From an uncultured Eggerthella sp. (lineage in GTDB: Bacteria > Actinomycetota > Coriobacteriia > Coriobacteriales > Eggerthellaceae), in contig UQLU01000006.1 in the NCBI GenBank assembly GCA_900542065.1, positions 62,001 through 126,000 of the forward strand: DNA of 64,000 nucleotides, written 5' to 3'. How positions within the stretch are numbered: position 1 is the first letter of the stretch; the number at the start of each line of letters is the position of its first letter. Positions 35,658-44,494 of this stretch are shown in pieces. The notes under the pieces were generated by a model. The model had not been told where the DNA came from and ran no database searches. It saw only the letters and a list, made by a program, of their open reading frames with translations. The position numbers and the translations under genes are program-made.

Positions 35658-36134
35658 ATGACACACAAAATTGCTGTAAGCGCATGCCTGCTTGGTGTCC
35701 CTTGTCGCTATGATGGTGGCTCGAAGCCCAATGAAGAAGTAATCCAGTTTTTGGAAAATCATGATTGTAAAATCGTGCGTATTTGTCCCGAGGTGATGGG
35801 AGGGCTCTCTATCCCTCATCCTGCCAATGAAATTCGTTTTTCTGATGGCAAGCGTTATGTATGCGATAAAGAGGGCAACGATAACACTGAAGCTTTCGAA
35901 GAAGGTGCACGTATAGCGTGTGAGCGCGCTTGTGTAAAGGAATGTACGCATGCCATCCTGAAAGCAAAAAGTCCTTCTTGCGGCGTGGGCGAAATATACG
36001 ATGGAACCTTTTCTAAAACACTAATTTCTGGCGATGGGGTAGCGGCGGCGCTTTTGCGGGAGCGTGGATTGCGGCTTGCAACCGAAAAAACGTTTAAAGA
36101 GGAATTTAAAGAAGATTTTGGTATTTCGAGCTAG
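35658..36134 (+). CDS. DUF523 family protein
   Basis: 158 residues. The N-terminus VSACLLGVPCRYDGGSKPN is the DUF523 signature, followed by RICPEVMGGLSIPHPANEI and KAKSPSCGVGEIYDG. The conserved Cys residues suggest a metal or redox site, but no biochemical role is established. AAAGGA precedes the ATG. It is not obviously in an operon. Confidence 0.85.
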   Translation: MTHKIAVSACLLGVPCRYDGGSKPNEEVIQFLENHDCKIVRICPEVMGGLSIPHPANEIRFSDGKRYVCDKEGNDNTEAFEEGARIACERACVKECTHAILKAKSPSCGVGEIYDGTFSKTLISGDGVAAALLRERGLRLATEKTFKEEFKEDFGISS

Positions 36135-36191
36135 CGTAGTTTGAAATACGAGCTTGAAACAGTGTGGTCTTGCTTGTAATCGACCGATTTA

Positions 36192-36515
36192 CTATACGCA
36201 GGCTGCTACTTCTGCAGGATGATCGTTGAGGTAGCTTGCGACTACGTCAAAGGCGCGTCCAGATGCGCCAGAAACTACTTTGATGCCTGCGTTTTCCATG
36301 CTCTCAATTTCTTTTTCTGAAATTGCACCACAGATAAGAATTTTGACATCAATTTGTCGTAGGAAATTTGCCTGAGAACCACAAAGATGCCCTTGACTAG
36401 GGAGATTGCGCGAATCAACCATTTCACCATTTTCTATTTTGTAGTAATTAAAGTTGGTGCAACAGCTAAAATGGCTGCTTACATCCAAACCTTCACTTGC
36501 TACAGCAATTCTCAT
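36192..36515 (-). CDS. NifX/NafY-like iron-molybdenum cofactor-binding domain protein
   Basis: A 107-residue protein of the dinitrogenase FeMo-cofactor-binding family: MRIAVASEGLDVSSHFSCC, then a central LICGAISEKEIESMENAGI. ATG 36515 is chosen because AAGGGAAG lies just before it; a longer frame upstream has no such site. No nif gene is present, so as in many anaerobes it probably handles an iron-sulfur or other metal cluster unrelated to nitrogen fixation (inference). Orphan on the minus strand. Confidence 0.82.
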   Translation of the reverse strand: MRIAVASEGLDVSSHFSCCTNFNYYKIENGEMVDSRNLPSQGHLCGSQANFLRQIDVKILICGAISEKEIESMENAGIKVVSGASGRAFDVVASYLNDHPAEVAACV

Positions 36516-36875
36516 GGCTTCCCTTGTCGTTACCTGTCTAGATTGTAGATAGCAAGAAAATAGCTTCAAAAAAATCGCATCCAAATTCTGCGATAGTGTT
36601 GCGTATAGGTAGGGAACAAATACTTGTCGATACCTTCTTGCTATCTGTACATGTTCACGATAACGCCTAATGTAATGAAGCCCTACTTATTTTGGACTAA
36701 GGGCAGTTTTAAGGGTGCGATAGGAACAGTGATACAAATAAAGCATAGATAAATTCATGCGATAGCTGTGGATTTAGGGAAGCGAAAAGATTTTTTAAAA
36801 ATTGCCCAAAAAAGTACTTGCATCTTTGAAAAAGTCTTGTAATAATAAACGGGCTGCTTTCGAAGCAGGAAAAAA
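36516..36875. other. 360-base intergenic stretch before tRNA-Glu
   Basis: No credible gene. It holds a 12-bp perfect inverted repeat (36547-36558 and 36635-36646) enclosing a 6-bp hairpin (36574-36579 with 36589-36594), three copies of TGCGATAG (36589, 36716, 36758) and the tRNA-Glu promoter. Confidence 0.6.
36818..36845 (+). promoter_or_regulatory. Promoter of tRNA-Glu
   Basis: TTGCAT (36818-36823), 16 bases, TAATAA (36840-36845) with a TG just upstream. The tRNA follows after 30 bases. Confidence 0.55.
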
Positions 36876-36950
36876 GTCCCCATCGTCTAGCGGTCAGGAC
36901 GCGGCCCTTTCAAGGCTGAAACACGGGTTCGATTCCCGTTGGGGGCACCA
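36876..36950 (+). tRNA. tRNA-Glu (anticodon TTC)
   Basis: Acceptor GTCCCCA/TGGGGGC, anticodon stem CGGCC/GGCTG with loop CTTTCAA, T loop TTCGATT, encoded CCA. Confidence 0.95.
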
Positions 36951-36958
36951 CAAATTTC

Positions 36959-36987
36959 AGGTTCTGCTTTGCAGAACCTTTTTTATT
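36959..36987 (+). terminator. Rho-independent terminator of tRNA-Glu
   Basis: A 9-bp perfect stem (36959-36967 with 36971-36979), a TTT loop and a T-rich tail. Confidence 0.88.
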
Positions 36988-37088
36988 TATACAGGGGTTA
37001 TGGATATAGCCTGCATGAGCAAGAAAATCGCATACACTTCTTTATGCGTAATTGCTCTGATTGCATGGTTGTTCACAAGGAGAGTTTC

Positions 37089-37478
37089 TTGAAGAAGCTG
37101 CTGGCTCAGTTTATGAAATTTGGCATCGTAGGCGTTATTGCTTTTGTCATAGACTATGGCTTTATGGTGCTTCTTACTGAAGTATTTAATGTCCCTTACC
37201 TGATAAGTACTACGGTTTCTTTTATTATCTCTGTTGTTTTTAACTACTTTGCTTCTATGCGATTCGTCTTTAAACGTAAAGACGATATGAGCCGAAGGCG
37301 TGAATTCATTATCTTTATTGTACTTTCGGTAATAGGCCTGGCAATAAATGACGTATTCATGTGGTTAATGGTAGATTTTCTCTATATTGACTACCGCATT
37401 TCTAAAATTGTGGTTACCTTTATAGTTGCTGTTTGGAACTTCGTCACACGAAAGATCTTCCTCGAAGCAAAAGACTGA
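37089..37478 (+). CDS. GtrA-like small membrane protein
   Basis: 129 residues with four predicted membrane helices, typical of GtrA/DPMS3 proteins: KFGIVGVIAFVIDYG at the start and a second half containing FNYFASMRFVF. TTG 37089 has AAGGAG six bases upstream and lies just inside a longer open frame that runs through the tRNA-Glu region. GtrA proteins are proposed to flip or present polyprenyl-phosphate-linked sugars during glycan decoration. Two large glycosyltransferase genes follow, which supports an envelope glycan role. Confidence 0.82.
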   Translation: MKKLLAQFMKFGIVGVIAFVIDYGFMVLLTEVFNVPYLISTTVSFIISVVFNYFASMRFVFKRKDDMSRRREFIIFIVLSVIGLAINDVFMWLMVDFLYIDYRISKIVVTFIVAVWNFVTRKIFLEAKD

Positions 37479-37621
37479 TCGGCAAGAGATTTCAACACGT
37501 CTAACCGAGATGTCTGATAATAAGCGATAATAGATTCTTAGGGGTCAATTTAGCTTGCGAGATGCATAGCTAGAATTAATCCCTAGAAGTCCTTATTTTT
37601 CGCGAGGGAAGAGGAACGTGT

Positions 37622-40123
37622 ATGAATGTATCGTTCAAAACCATTCGTCGTTCAGGCGATAAAGTGTATATTCTCTCAGAGATTTCTGATTACGATGAGC
37701 GCCTTCCTGTTGTGCTTTCTGCCTCAACAGAATCTGGCGCCCTCATTCCTTCCGACACGTTTCCTTACTGCGATATAAACGACACCTTTGCTCTGCGTGA
37801 TGTACTCTATGATGGGTCGCTTGCTAACCAAGGCATGGCTCTTCCTCCTCTTCATACAAAGAATTCCGCAGGGGTTCGTTTTTTTGTTATTTCTTTGCCA
37901 TGGTTAGAGGTAAAGAGATGGGATTTAGTCTTTCGGGCTATAGATGCATCAGGCACCGTAGTTTCTTCGTGCAGAAAGTCGCTTGATCCTTTAACTACCT
38001 CAATTAAGGCGCTTGCATCTCAGCGCACAAGTCCTGAAACGGGTGAAATGATTGAGGATTTAGAGGGTCGTTTTGTGCACGATCGTATACATGTAAGCTT
38101 TATTCGTGCCGTTGAAATTGAAGACAATTATCGCATTTCAGCTTTGATTGAAATGCCTTACCATGAAGAAACGCGCGTTGAATGCGACTTTTTGGATTCG
38201 CATGGTAAGCCACTCTCGCTTGAATATCGAGTAGTGGAAGATTCTATCGCTCAGCCTCCTGAGTACGGATCAATCCGTAGACGCTACATGATTGTGTCTT
38301 TCTTGGTTGATAAGCAAAGTCCATATCTCTGTTTATGTGCCACCGATACTCAGGGCACTATTTCTCCTGGTTTTGCTGTACTGGGTACAAAAACACTTGA
38401 GACGCTAAATGCGCGTTTTTGTGATCGTACGACGAGCGCTTATAACGATCCTGAGTATCATACGTGGTTTGTTGAGCATCATCGCGCTGATGTGCCTGCT
38501 TTATTGGAGCAGGTTGCAACAAGATTTGAAAATGAACCGTTGTTTAGTATTGTATGCTTGCTTACCGATGATCCCGATCATCATATATACGATTTTGTTA
38601 ATTCGGTTGCCCAGCAAAGTTATGGTCGTTGGGAATTAATAATGGTTGATATGTTGGGTACTAAGGGTAGGGTATCTGACTTAAAAGAACTTCTCGACGA
38701 CGATCGTTTCTACATTATTGATGCTGACCCTTCGGTTGGTATTGATGAAAATTTTGATGCAGGTATGGCAGCTGCCGAAGGCGATTTTATTCTGTTTACA
38801 AAAGTGCGAGATGTTTTAGCGCCTGATGCGCTGTTTGAATTTGTTCGCGTTATCAACGAATACCCTGATTGTGATTTCTTATATTCCGACGTGGATACCT
38901 GTGATGCGCAGGGTATTCATTCGCAACCGCTCTTCCGTCCCGACTTTTCTCCCGAGCTTTTGCGTTCATACAACTATATTCGCGATTTGGTTGTTATGCG
39001 TGAATCGCTCTATGCAGAGATTTCACCTCTGTCGTACAGCATGTTTAGCGCATCGGGTTATGAATTGGTGCTGCGCGCAACAGAAAAAGCGCGTCGCGTT
39101 TGTCATGTACCTCGTGTTTTATGCCATCGCAGATTCGCAACGGTAGAGCCGCCTGATGCTATGGTTTCTCGTATTGAACAAGAAGTAGGGCGCAAAGCAC
39201 TTGTGGCACATTGTCAGCGTTTGGGATTAAAGGCAGAGGTACTCAACGAAGATGTGGCCGGACACTACCGCGTGCGTCATGTGCTGGTAGACCATCCTCA
39301 TGTGGTAATAGTCGTGTCGTACGAAGGCGATCCTGTATTACTGCAGACGTGCGTGAAGTCGCTCTACGACAAAATTACCTATCAGAACTTTGAGATTGTG
39401 GTAGTGGATGCAGGGTCCCATGCTGAAGCAGATCAGGAATGTTTTGATGCGCTACGTGATCAGTATGATACGTTTTCGGTGTTGAGCTGGAACGAGCCCA
39501 TCAATCGTCCGAAAATGGCAAACTTTGCTGCCCAGCAAACAAAAGGTGAATTTTTGCTTTTTGTAAATGGTGATGCACGTATTTTGTCGGATGATGCCAT
39601 CGAAGTGCTTCTAGGGTATTTCCAATCTCCCAATGTTGGCATTGTTGGTCCTAAGCAATTGTTTGTGGACGGTACGATTGAACATGCTGGCATTGTTGTT
39701 GGTGGAACGCGGGTTGTAACGCCGCTCTTTAGGCATCTTCCTTCAAGTTGGCATGGCTATCTTGATAGGGCACGTGTTGCGCAAAACGTTTCTGCGGTAA
39801 CGGGTGAATGTATGATGATTCGTCGAAGTGCTTATGACGAAGTTGGTGGCTTTAGCGAAGAATTAGCACTTTTCTATGGCGATGTTGATTTTTGTCTGAA
39901 GATTCGCAACGCGGGCTATTTGACGGTATATACCCCGTTTGTCGAACTGGGTCATTTAAAGAGTGCAACACGACTTCGCATTCACTCTAAAGAGCTAAGA
40001 ATAAAACGTCGTCGCGAAATGGCCTATTTGCAATCCGCATGGCCAGAAGTATTTATCGAAGGCGATGCTTTCGGCAATCCAAATCTTGATCCTGATAGCT
40101 CGTATTTTGCATTAAAGCAGTAA
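37622..40123 (+). CDS. Large two-domain family 2 glycosyltransferase
   Basis: 833 residues. A beta-rich N-terminal region (1-270) precedes two GT2 domains. Domain 1 (about 300-500) starts SIVCLLTDDPDHHIYDFVNS; where the family usually has a D-H-D-D loop it reads FTKVRDVLAPDALF, although a later YSDVDT is kept. Domain 2 (about 555-800) has VVVDAGS, FVNGDARI and YGDVDFCLKIRNAGY. The acidic motif of domain 1 has therefore largely gone, and domain 2 is weaker than in the next gene. No membrane segment is seen. It is a tandem paralogue of the following gene and probably acts in surface polysaccharide synthesis. Confidence 0.82.
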   Translation: MNVSFKTIRRSGDKVYILSEISDYDERLPVVLSASTESGALIPSDTFPYCDINDTFALRDVLYDGSLANQGMALPPLHTKNSAGVRFFVISLPWLEVKRWDLVFRAIDASGTVVSSCRKSLDPLTTSIKALASQRTSPETGEMIEDLEGRFVHDRIHVSFIRAVEIEDNYRISALIEMPYHEETRVECDFLDSHGKPLSLEYRVVEDSIAQPPEYGSIRRRYMIVSFLVDKQSPYLCLCATDTQGTISPGFAVLGTKTLETLNARFCDRTTSAYNDPEYHTWFVEHHRADVPALLEQVATRFENEPLFSIVCLLTDDPDHHIYDFVNSVAQQSYGRWELIMVDMLGTKGRVSDLKELLDDDRFYIIDADPSVGIDENFDAGMAAAEGDFILFTKVRDVLAPDALFEFVRVINEYPDCDFLYSDVDTCDAQGIHSQPLFRPDFSPELLRSYNYIRDLVVMRESLYAEISPLSYSMFSASGYELVLRATEKARRVCHVPRVLCHRRFATVEPPDAMVSRIEQEVGRKALVAHCQRLGLKAEVLNEDVAGHYRVRHVLVDHPHVVIVVSYEGDPVLLQTCVKSLYDKITYQNFEIVVVDAGSHAEADQECFDALRDQYDTFSVLSWNEPINRPKMANFAAQQTKGEFLLFVNGDARILSDDAIEVLLGYFQSPNVGIVGPKQLFVDGTIEHAGIVVGGTRVVTPLFRHLPSSWHGYLDRARVAQNVSAVTGECMMIRRSAYDEVGGFSEELALFYGDVDFCLKIRNAGYLTVYTPFVELGHLKSATRLRIHSKELRIKRRREMAYLQSAWPEVFIEGDAFGNPNLDPDSSYFALKQ

Positions 40124-40221
40124 TTGGGGCATTGCTGGATCGGTGCTTGGAGCTCTTATAATTGCGCAAACAACAGTACTAATAGCAATAGTGAAACAAT
40201 GATAGTGGTAGATAGCAATAA

Positions 40222-42810
40222 ATGAACGTACGTATTGAAAGCATGAGTCATGGAGATGGGAAGGTCTATCTTCAGATGGTACTTGACCGCTTGACCCCTC
40301 AAGCGGAAGTGCTTCTTGATGCCCATTTAAAAGATGGCACCAAGATTCCTGCCCATCTTTTTCCATTTGTTCCTATAGATCCGTCTTCTGCTGCAAATTA
40401 TGTGGTGGTCCTTCCACGTTTTGAAGTGCGCGAGGTAGACCTTACTTTTGTTGAGTATTCGGGAGAAGGATCGCCTCTAGGCCAGAGCCGCCTAACGGTT
40501 GAAATGAATATGATGCGTTGGCGCACCCGTTTTAATGCGTTGGTTCACAATGAGCTTATTGCTCAGATGTTTGATATTGAGCGAGAGTATTGCGCCAACC
40601 GAATGAACATCTTTTTCACGCAAGCGATCGATGATGGCGATGAAATTGTGGTAAAGATGCTTGTGGATATGCCTCATATTGAAGGCGCAGATATTATGGT
40701 GGATTTTTCGGATCGTTGGGGAAACGAGATAGATCTACCCGTTTATCCGCTTATTGATGAGGTGGTTTCACCTGCTGAATTCGGTGATTCTCCTCGACTT
40801 CATATTGGTTTTTCGGTGCGTGTCCGTAGTGAAAACAAAGATTTTTGTGCCACGGTATATGATGCCAATGAATTGATCTCAGGTGGCTTCGCTCATTTTT
40901 GTGATGAAACGTATGAATCGCTTCGTGATTCCTATATGGATACCATGGCGGATGCTTCACAAGATGAAGAATATGAACAGTGGTATCGTCGGCACTGTGA
41001 AACCCTTGCAGGATTAGCTTCTCAGCGCGAACGGTCGTTTTCTTATCAGCCAATTATCAGTTTGGTGCTGCCTCTTTTCAAAGAAGACGTGTGTTATTTA
41101 CCAGCAACGCTGATGGCACTTTCTCAGCAAACCTATAGTGCATTTGAGCTTGTTGTGGTTGATTGCGGAGTAGATGAAGCGACGTTTAATCACACCTTCC
41201 GTGAATGGCAAGATGATGATCGTCTTGTTCATATTGCAGGGGATGTAACTCTTGATGAGGCGACGGCTCGCGTTAGCGGTATTGTGCAGTCTCGAGGTGA
41301 AATATGCGCGGTTCTTGACCCCCGTATTATTTTGGCACCTGAGGCACTGTTTGAATATGTGCGCCTACTGAATAAAATTCATTCGGAAAATGAAGATAAG
41401 GCTAAGAGCAAAACCAATGCGAAAGCCAAGGGGAAAGACCAAGCGCCTTTGCAGGCTAGTGAATCGCCAGATCTAGAAGAAGCTGCTTGCGCGCCTGATG
41501 GGGCGCCGATTGTGGCATTTCCGCAGGTAAAGGAAGTTCCTTGTGATCTTGCCTATGCAAATCACGACTACTTTGATAGGGAATTAGGGTTCCATGACCC
41601 GCAATTAAAACCAGTCTATTCTCCTGATTTGCTCTATTCCTATTTCTACGCTGGTCCACTTATTTTTATCTCGCGTTCTCTGATAGATGTCATTTCTCAG
41701 GGCGAAGGGTTTTCAAGCGATGCATTTGAATATGATTTGATGCTTAAGGCATCGAATCGCGCTAACAGAATTGAGCGTATCGATAAAGTTTTATATCACA
41801 TTCAAGATGCTGCTTGTATTTCGGCTGAAGCAGAAAAAATTGAGGCGCGTCGTGAAGAAGAAGCGTTCCGCTTGGGAAGAAAAGCCCTTGCACTTCATTT
41901 GCGTCGTCTTCATATTGATGCGGTGGTGCTCTCTGAAATATCTGAGCGTATATATAAGGTGAAGTATCGTTTGCCAGAGCATCGTCCTTCGCTTTCGATT
42001 ATTATTCCCATCAAAGATGAAGTGGAATTGTTGGATACGTGCTTATCATCGCTGGTTGAGCACGATACGCTTGATTGCTGCGAAATCGTTATTGTAGATA
42101 ACGGTAGTACCGATCCAGCAACGCGGGCGTATCTTGCCGAGCTTGATTGTAAGCTCCCTCGCGTGCAAATTGTTTCATACGATAAGCCTTTTAATCCACC
42201 GGCAATTGCGAATGCTGCTGCTGCGTTGTGTAGGTCGGATTATCTTTTGTTTTTGGATAACGACACAGAAGCTATATCTGAAGGAGCAATTTCTGCTTTA
42301 TTGGCGGATTGTCTACGCAGTGACGTGGGAGTTGTGGGGGCAAAATTGCTCTATCCCGATGACACGGTTCAGCATGCAGGCATAATGGTTGGCGCTTACG
42401 GCTCTGCGGGAAATATTGCGGTTAATATGGCACGCAGTGCGGAGGGCTATGCTAAACGCCTTATTTGCTCGAGTAACGTATCTGCGGTTTCTAGCTCAGT
42501 TATGATGGTTAAACGTTCTGTCTTTCTAGAGGTCGGCGGATTTGATGAGCGTTTCATGGTGAGCTGTCACGATGTTGATTTTTGTCTCAAGGTTAACAAG
42601 GCAGGTTATCGTGTGGTGTTCGATGGCGGTATTGAGTTCTACCACCAGGAAAATGCGACAAGTGGCCACACGTTAACAGAGCATCAGTTGCTTCGCGCTG
42701 AACGAGAACGTGCTTTCTTGCATTATCGTTGGCCTCGCTACTTCATTAAGGGCGATCCTTATTTCAGTGAATCCTTCGATAAAGATTCACCTTATTTCCG
42801 TCTCAGTTAA
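40222..42810 (+). CDS. Large two-domain family 2 glycosyltransferase, paralogue
   Basis: 862 residues with the same plan as the previous gene: beta-rich N-terminal region, GT2 domain 1 (about 270-560) and GT2 domain 2 (about 590-840). Domain 1 reads AVLDPRIILAPEALF where the family has the D-H-D-D loop and carries a Lys/Ala-rich and acidic insert of about 60 residues. Domain 2 is well kept: SIIIPIKDEVELLDTCLSS, IVDNGSTD, FLDNDTEA and SCHDVDFCLKVNKAGYRVVF. Domain 2 is likely the working transferase. The start at 40222 lacks a clear ribosome site. Likely role in envelope glycan assembly. Confidence 0.82.
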   Translation: MNVRIESMSHGDGKVYLQMVLDRLTPQAEVLLDAHLKDGTKIPAHLFPFVPIDPSSAANYVVVLPRFEVREVDLTFVEYSGEGSPLGQSRLTVEMNMMRWRTRFNALVHNELIAQMFDIEREYCANRMNIFFTQAIDDGDEIVVKMLVDMPHIEGADIMVDFSDRWGNEIDLPVYPLIDEVVSPAEFGDSPRLHIGFSVRVRSENKDFCATVYDANELISGGFAHFCDETYESLRDSYMDTMADASQDEEYEQWYRRHCETLAGLASQRERSFSYQPIISLVLPLFKEDVCYLPATLMALSQQTYSAFELVVVDCGVDEATFNHTFREWQDDDRLVHIAGDVTLDEATARVSGIVQSRGEICAVLDPRIILAPEALFEYVRLLNKIHSENEDKAKSKTNAKAKGKDQAPLQASESPDLEEAACAPDGAPIVAFPQVKEVPCDLAYANHDYFDRELGFHDPQLKPVYSPDLLYSYFYAGPLIFISRSLIDVISQGEGFSSDAFEYDLMLKASNRANRIERIDKVLYHIQDAACISAEAEKIEARREEEAFRLGRKALALHLRRLHIDAVVLSEISERIYKVKYRLPEHRPSLSIIIPIKDEVELLDTCLSSLVEHDTLDCCEIVIVDNGSTDPATRAYLAELDCKLPRVQIVSYDKPFNPPAIANAAAALCRSDYLLFLDNDTEAISEGAISALLADCLRSDVGVVGAKLLYPDDTVQHAGIMVGAYGSAGNIAVNMARSAEGYAKRLICSSNVSAVSSSVMMVKRSVFLEVGGFDERFMVSCHDVDFCLKVNKAGYRVVFDGGIEFYHQENATSGHTLTEHQLLRAERERAFLHYRWPRYFIKGDPYFSESFDKDSPYFRLS

Positions 42811-42850
42811 GCGCTGCGTGTTAAATGATGTGTGGAATTTCTTGAGAACC

Positions 42851-42869
42851 CTATACCCTTACGGTATAG
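42851..42869. promoter_or_regulatory. Perfect inverted repeat upstream of the methionine-type transporter
   Basis: CTATACC and GGTATAG (42851-42857 and 42863-42869), separated by five bases, 49 bases before the ABC ATPase start. It could be a repressor operator or a small hairpin. No SAM riboswitch motif is seen. Confidence 0.4.
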
Positions 42870-42917
42870 TAGGAAAGCTGCGTATCGAATATCGAATGCA
42901 CCTAAGGAAATATGACT

Positions 42918-43658
42918 ATGATTCAGATCGAGAATCTTAATAAAACATACGAAGTGGCAAACAACGAAACCCATGTTGCTTTGCGCGACATTAACCTTAC
43001 TATCGAAGATGGTTCTATTTTCGGTATTATCGGTCAGTCGGGTGCGGGTAAGTCCACTCTTGTTCGCTGCATTAATTTACTTGAACGTCCTACTTCGGGC
43101 ACGATCAAAATCGATGGTCGCGATATTACGCAGCTTACGGGTAAAGACCTACTGGAGCTTCGCAGTTCAGTAGGAATGATTTTCCAGAATTTTAGTCTGT
43201 TTCAGCAGCGCAGTGTTTTACGCAACGTTATGTTTCCTCTTGAATTGCGCCATGTTGATAAGAAAAAAGCAGAAGAGCGCGCACTTGAATTATTGAAAAT
43301 GGTTGGCCTAGAAGGTAAGGCTAACAAATATCCAAGCCAGCTTTCTGGTGGTCAGCAGCAGCGTGTAGCTATTGCACGTGCGCTAGCTAATCGTCCTTCT
43401 ATTATGTTGTGCGATGAAGCTACAAGTGCACTTGATACTATGACAACCCATTCTATTTTGGAGTTGCTCAAGCGTATCAATCAAGAACTGGGTGTAACCC
43501 TTATCATTATTACTCATTCACTAACCGTAGCAGAACTTATCTGCGATAACGTGGTTGTTATTGATGAAGGCGTCATTGTGGAGCAGGGCAAAACAGAAGA
43601 CGTATTCAATAATCCTCAAAGTGAAGTTGCCAAAAAACTTCTTGAGAAAAGGCTGTAA
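42918..43658 (+). CDS. metN: Methionine-type ABC transporter ATP-binding protein, short form
   Basis: Walker A GQSGAGKST, Q-loop FQNFSLF, signature LSGGQQQR and Walker B IMLCDEATSALD are all intact, with the MetN-typical HSLTVAELICD H-loop. At 246 residues it ends right after the ATPase core; the C-terminal NIL domain of standard MetN (about 340 residues), which senses methionine, is absent. AAGGAAA is spaced better for ATG 42918 than for ATG 42912. The permease follows after five bases. Substrate D/L-methionine is the best guess; related MetN-like systems import other compounds. Confidence 0.82.
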   Translation: MIQIENLNKTYEVANNETHVALRDINLTIEDGSIFGIIGQSGAGKSTLVRCINLLERPTSGTIKIDGRDITQLTGKDLLELRSSVGMIFQNFSLFQQRSVLRNVMFPLELRHVDKKKAEERALELLKMVGLEGKANKYPSQLSGGQQQRVAIARALANRPSIMLCDEATSALDTMTTHSILELLKRINQELGVTLIIITHSLTVAELICDNVVVIDEGVIVEQGKTEDVFNNPQSEVAKKLLEKRL

Positions 43659-43663
43659 TACCT

Positions 43664-44341
43664 ATGGAATATCTTCAGTTATTTTTTGCACAATACGGCG
43701 AACTTCTTCTTCAGGGTACATGGGATACCATTGTAATGACGTTGGTATCAACCGTGTTTGCCTATATTATTGGTATTCCTCTTGGCGTTGCGGTTGTCTT
43801 GACTGATCCGAAGAAGGGCTTGCTTCCTAATAAAGCGGTAAATGCTGTTTTGGGATGGATCATTAATATTGGTCGTTCTATTCCTTTCATCATTTTGCTG
43901 GTTGCTATTATTCCTTTTACTCGCTTAGTAGTAGGCACTTCGTTAGGTGTTCCTGGTGCTATCGTTCCTTTGGTTGTTTCGGCAGCTCCTTTTGTGGGAC
44001 GTATGGTAGAGCAAAGCTTAGCTGAAGTGGATGCCAGCCTTGTCGAAGCCGCTCAAAGCTTTGGTGCTACGGTATGGCAAATTGTTATCAAAGTTTATTT
44101 ATGGGAAAGCCTTCCTTCATTGATTCGCGGCTTCTCCATTACGCTTATCACCTTGCTTGGTTATTCCGCTATGGCAGGTACCGTAGGCGCTGGCGGCTTA
44201 GGTGACATTGCTATTCGTTATGGTTATCAGCGCTACATGGTAGACATGATGATTGCAACAATTATCATCCTTATCGTAGTTGTCCAAGTAATTCAGAGTG
44301 TTTGTGACTTTGCTGCTCGCAAGGTGGACAAAAAGAAGTAG
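43664..44341 (+). CDS. metI: Methionine-type ABC transporter permease
   Basis: 225 residues with five predicted membrane helices and the inner-membrane coupling motif EAAQSFGATVWQIVIKVYL near residue 125. The N-terminal pattern GTWDTIVMTLVSTVFAYI and GRSIPFIILLVAIIPFTRL are characteristic of MetI. No MetQ-type binding lipoprotein gene adjoins, so it must be encoded elsewhere. A terminator follows at 44408. Confidence 0.87.
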   Translation: MEYLQLFFAQYGELLLQGTWDTIVMTLVSTVFAYIIGIPLGVAVVLTDPKKGLLPNKAVNAVLGWIINIGRSIPFIILLVAIIPFTRLVVGTSLGVPGAIVPLVVSAAPFVGRMVEQSLAEVDASLVEAAQSFGATVWQIVIKVYLWESLPSLIRGFSITLITLLGYSAMAGTVGAGGLGDIAIRYGYQRYMVDMMIATIIILIVVVQVIQSVCDFAARKVDKKK

Positions 44342-44407
44342 TTTTCACTTTAGAGTTTTAGCTAAAACTAAAACAAAGCCAAAACGTAGATAGTTTTGCT
44401 GCAACAC

Positions 44408-44447
44408 AAAAAAGAACAGCTTGTATGGTATGAGCTGTTCTTTTTTA
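44408..44447 (+). terminator. Rho-independent terminator of the transporter operon
   Basis: A 14-bp perfect stem (44408-44421 with 44433-44446) whose 3' arm ends in the T-run; an 11-base loop. Confidence 0.88.
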
Positions 44448-44494
44448 TATTGTTATGTGTGGTTTGTCGCACAGCTGCAGGGTGGTTTCTTATC

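Noticed and set aside
36802..37092. A 96-codon frame on the + strand over tRNA-Glu
   Set aside because: It runs straight through the tRNA and its terminator. It cannot be a protein gene.
36876..42810. Genomic island inserted at tRNA-Glu carrying GtrA and the glycosyltransferases
   Set aside because: No integrase and no repeat of the tRNA 3' end were seen, and base composition looks like that of the neighbours.
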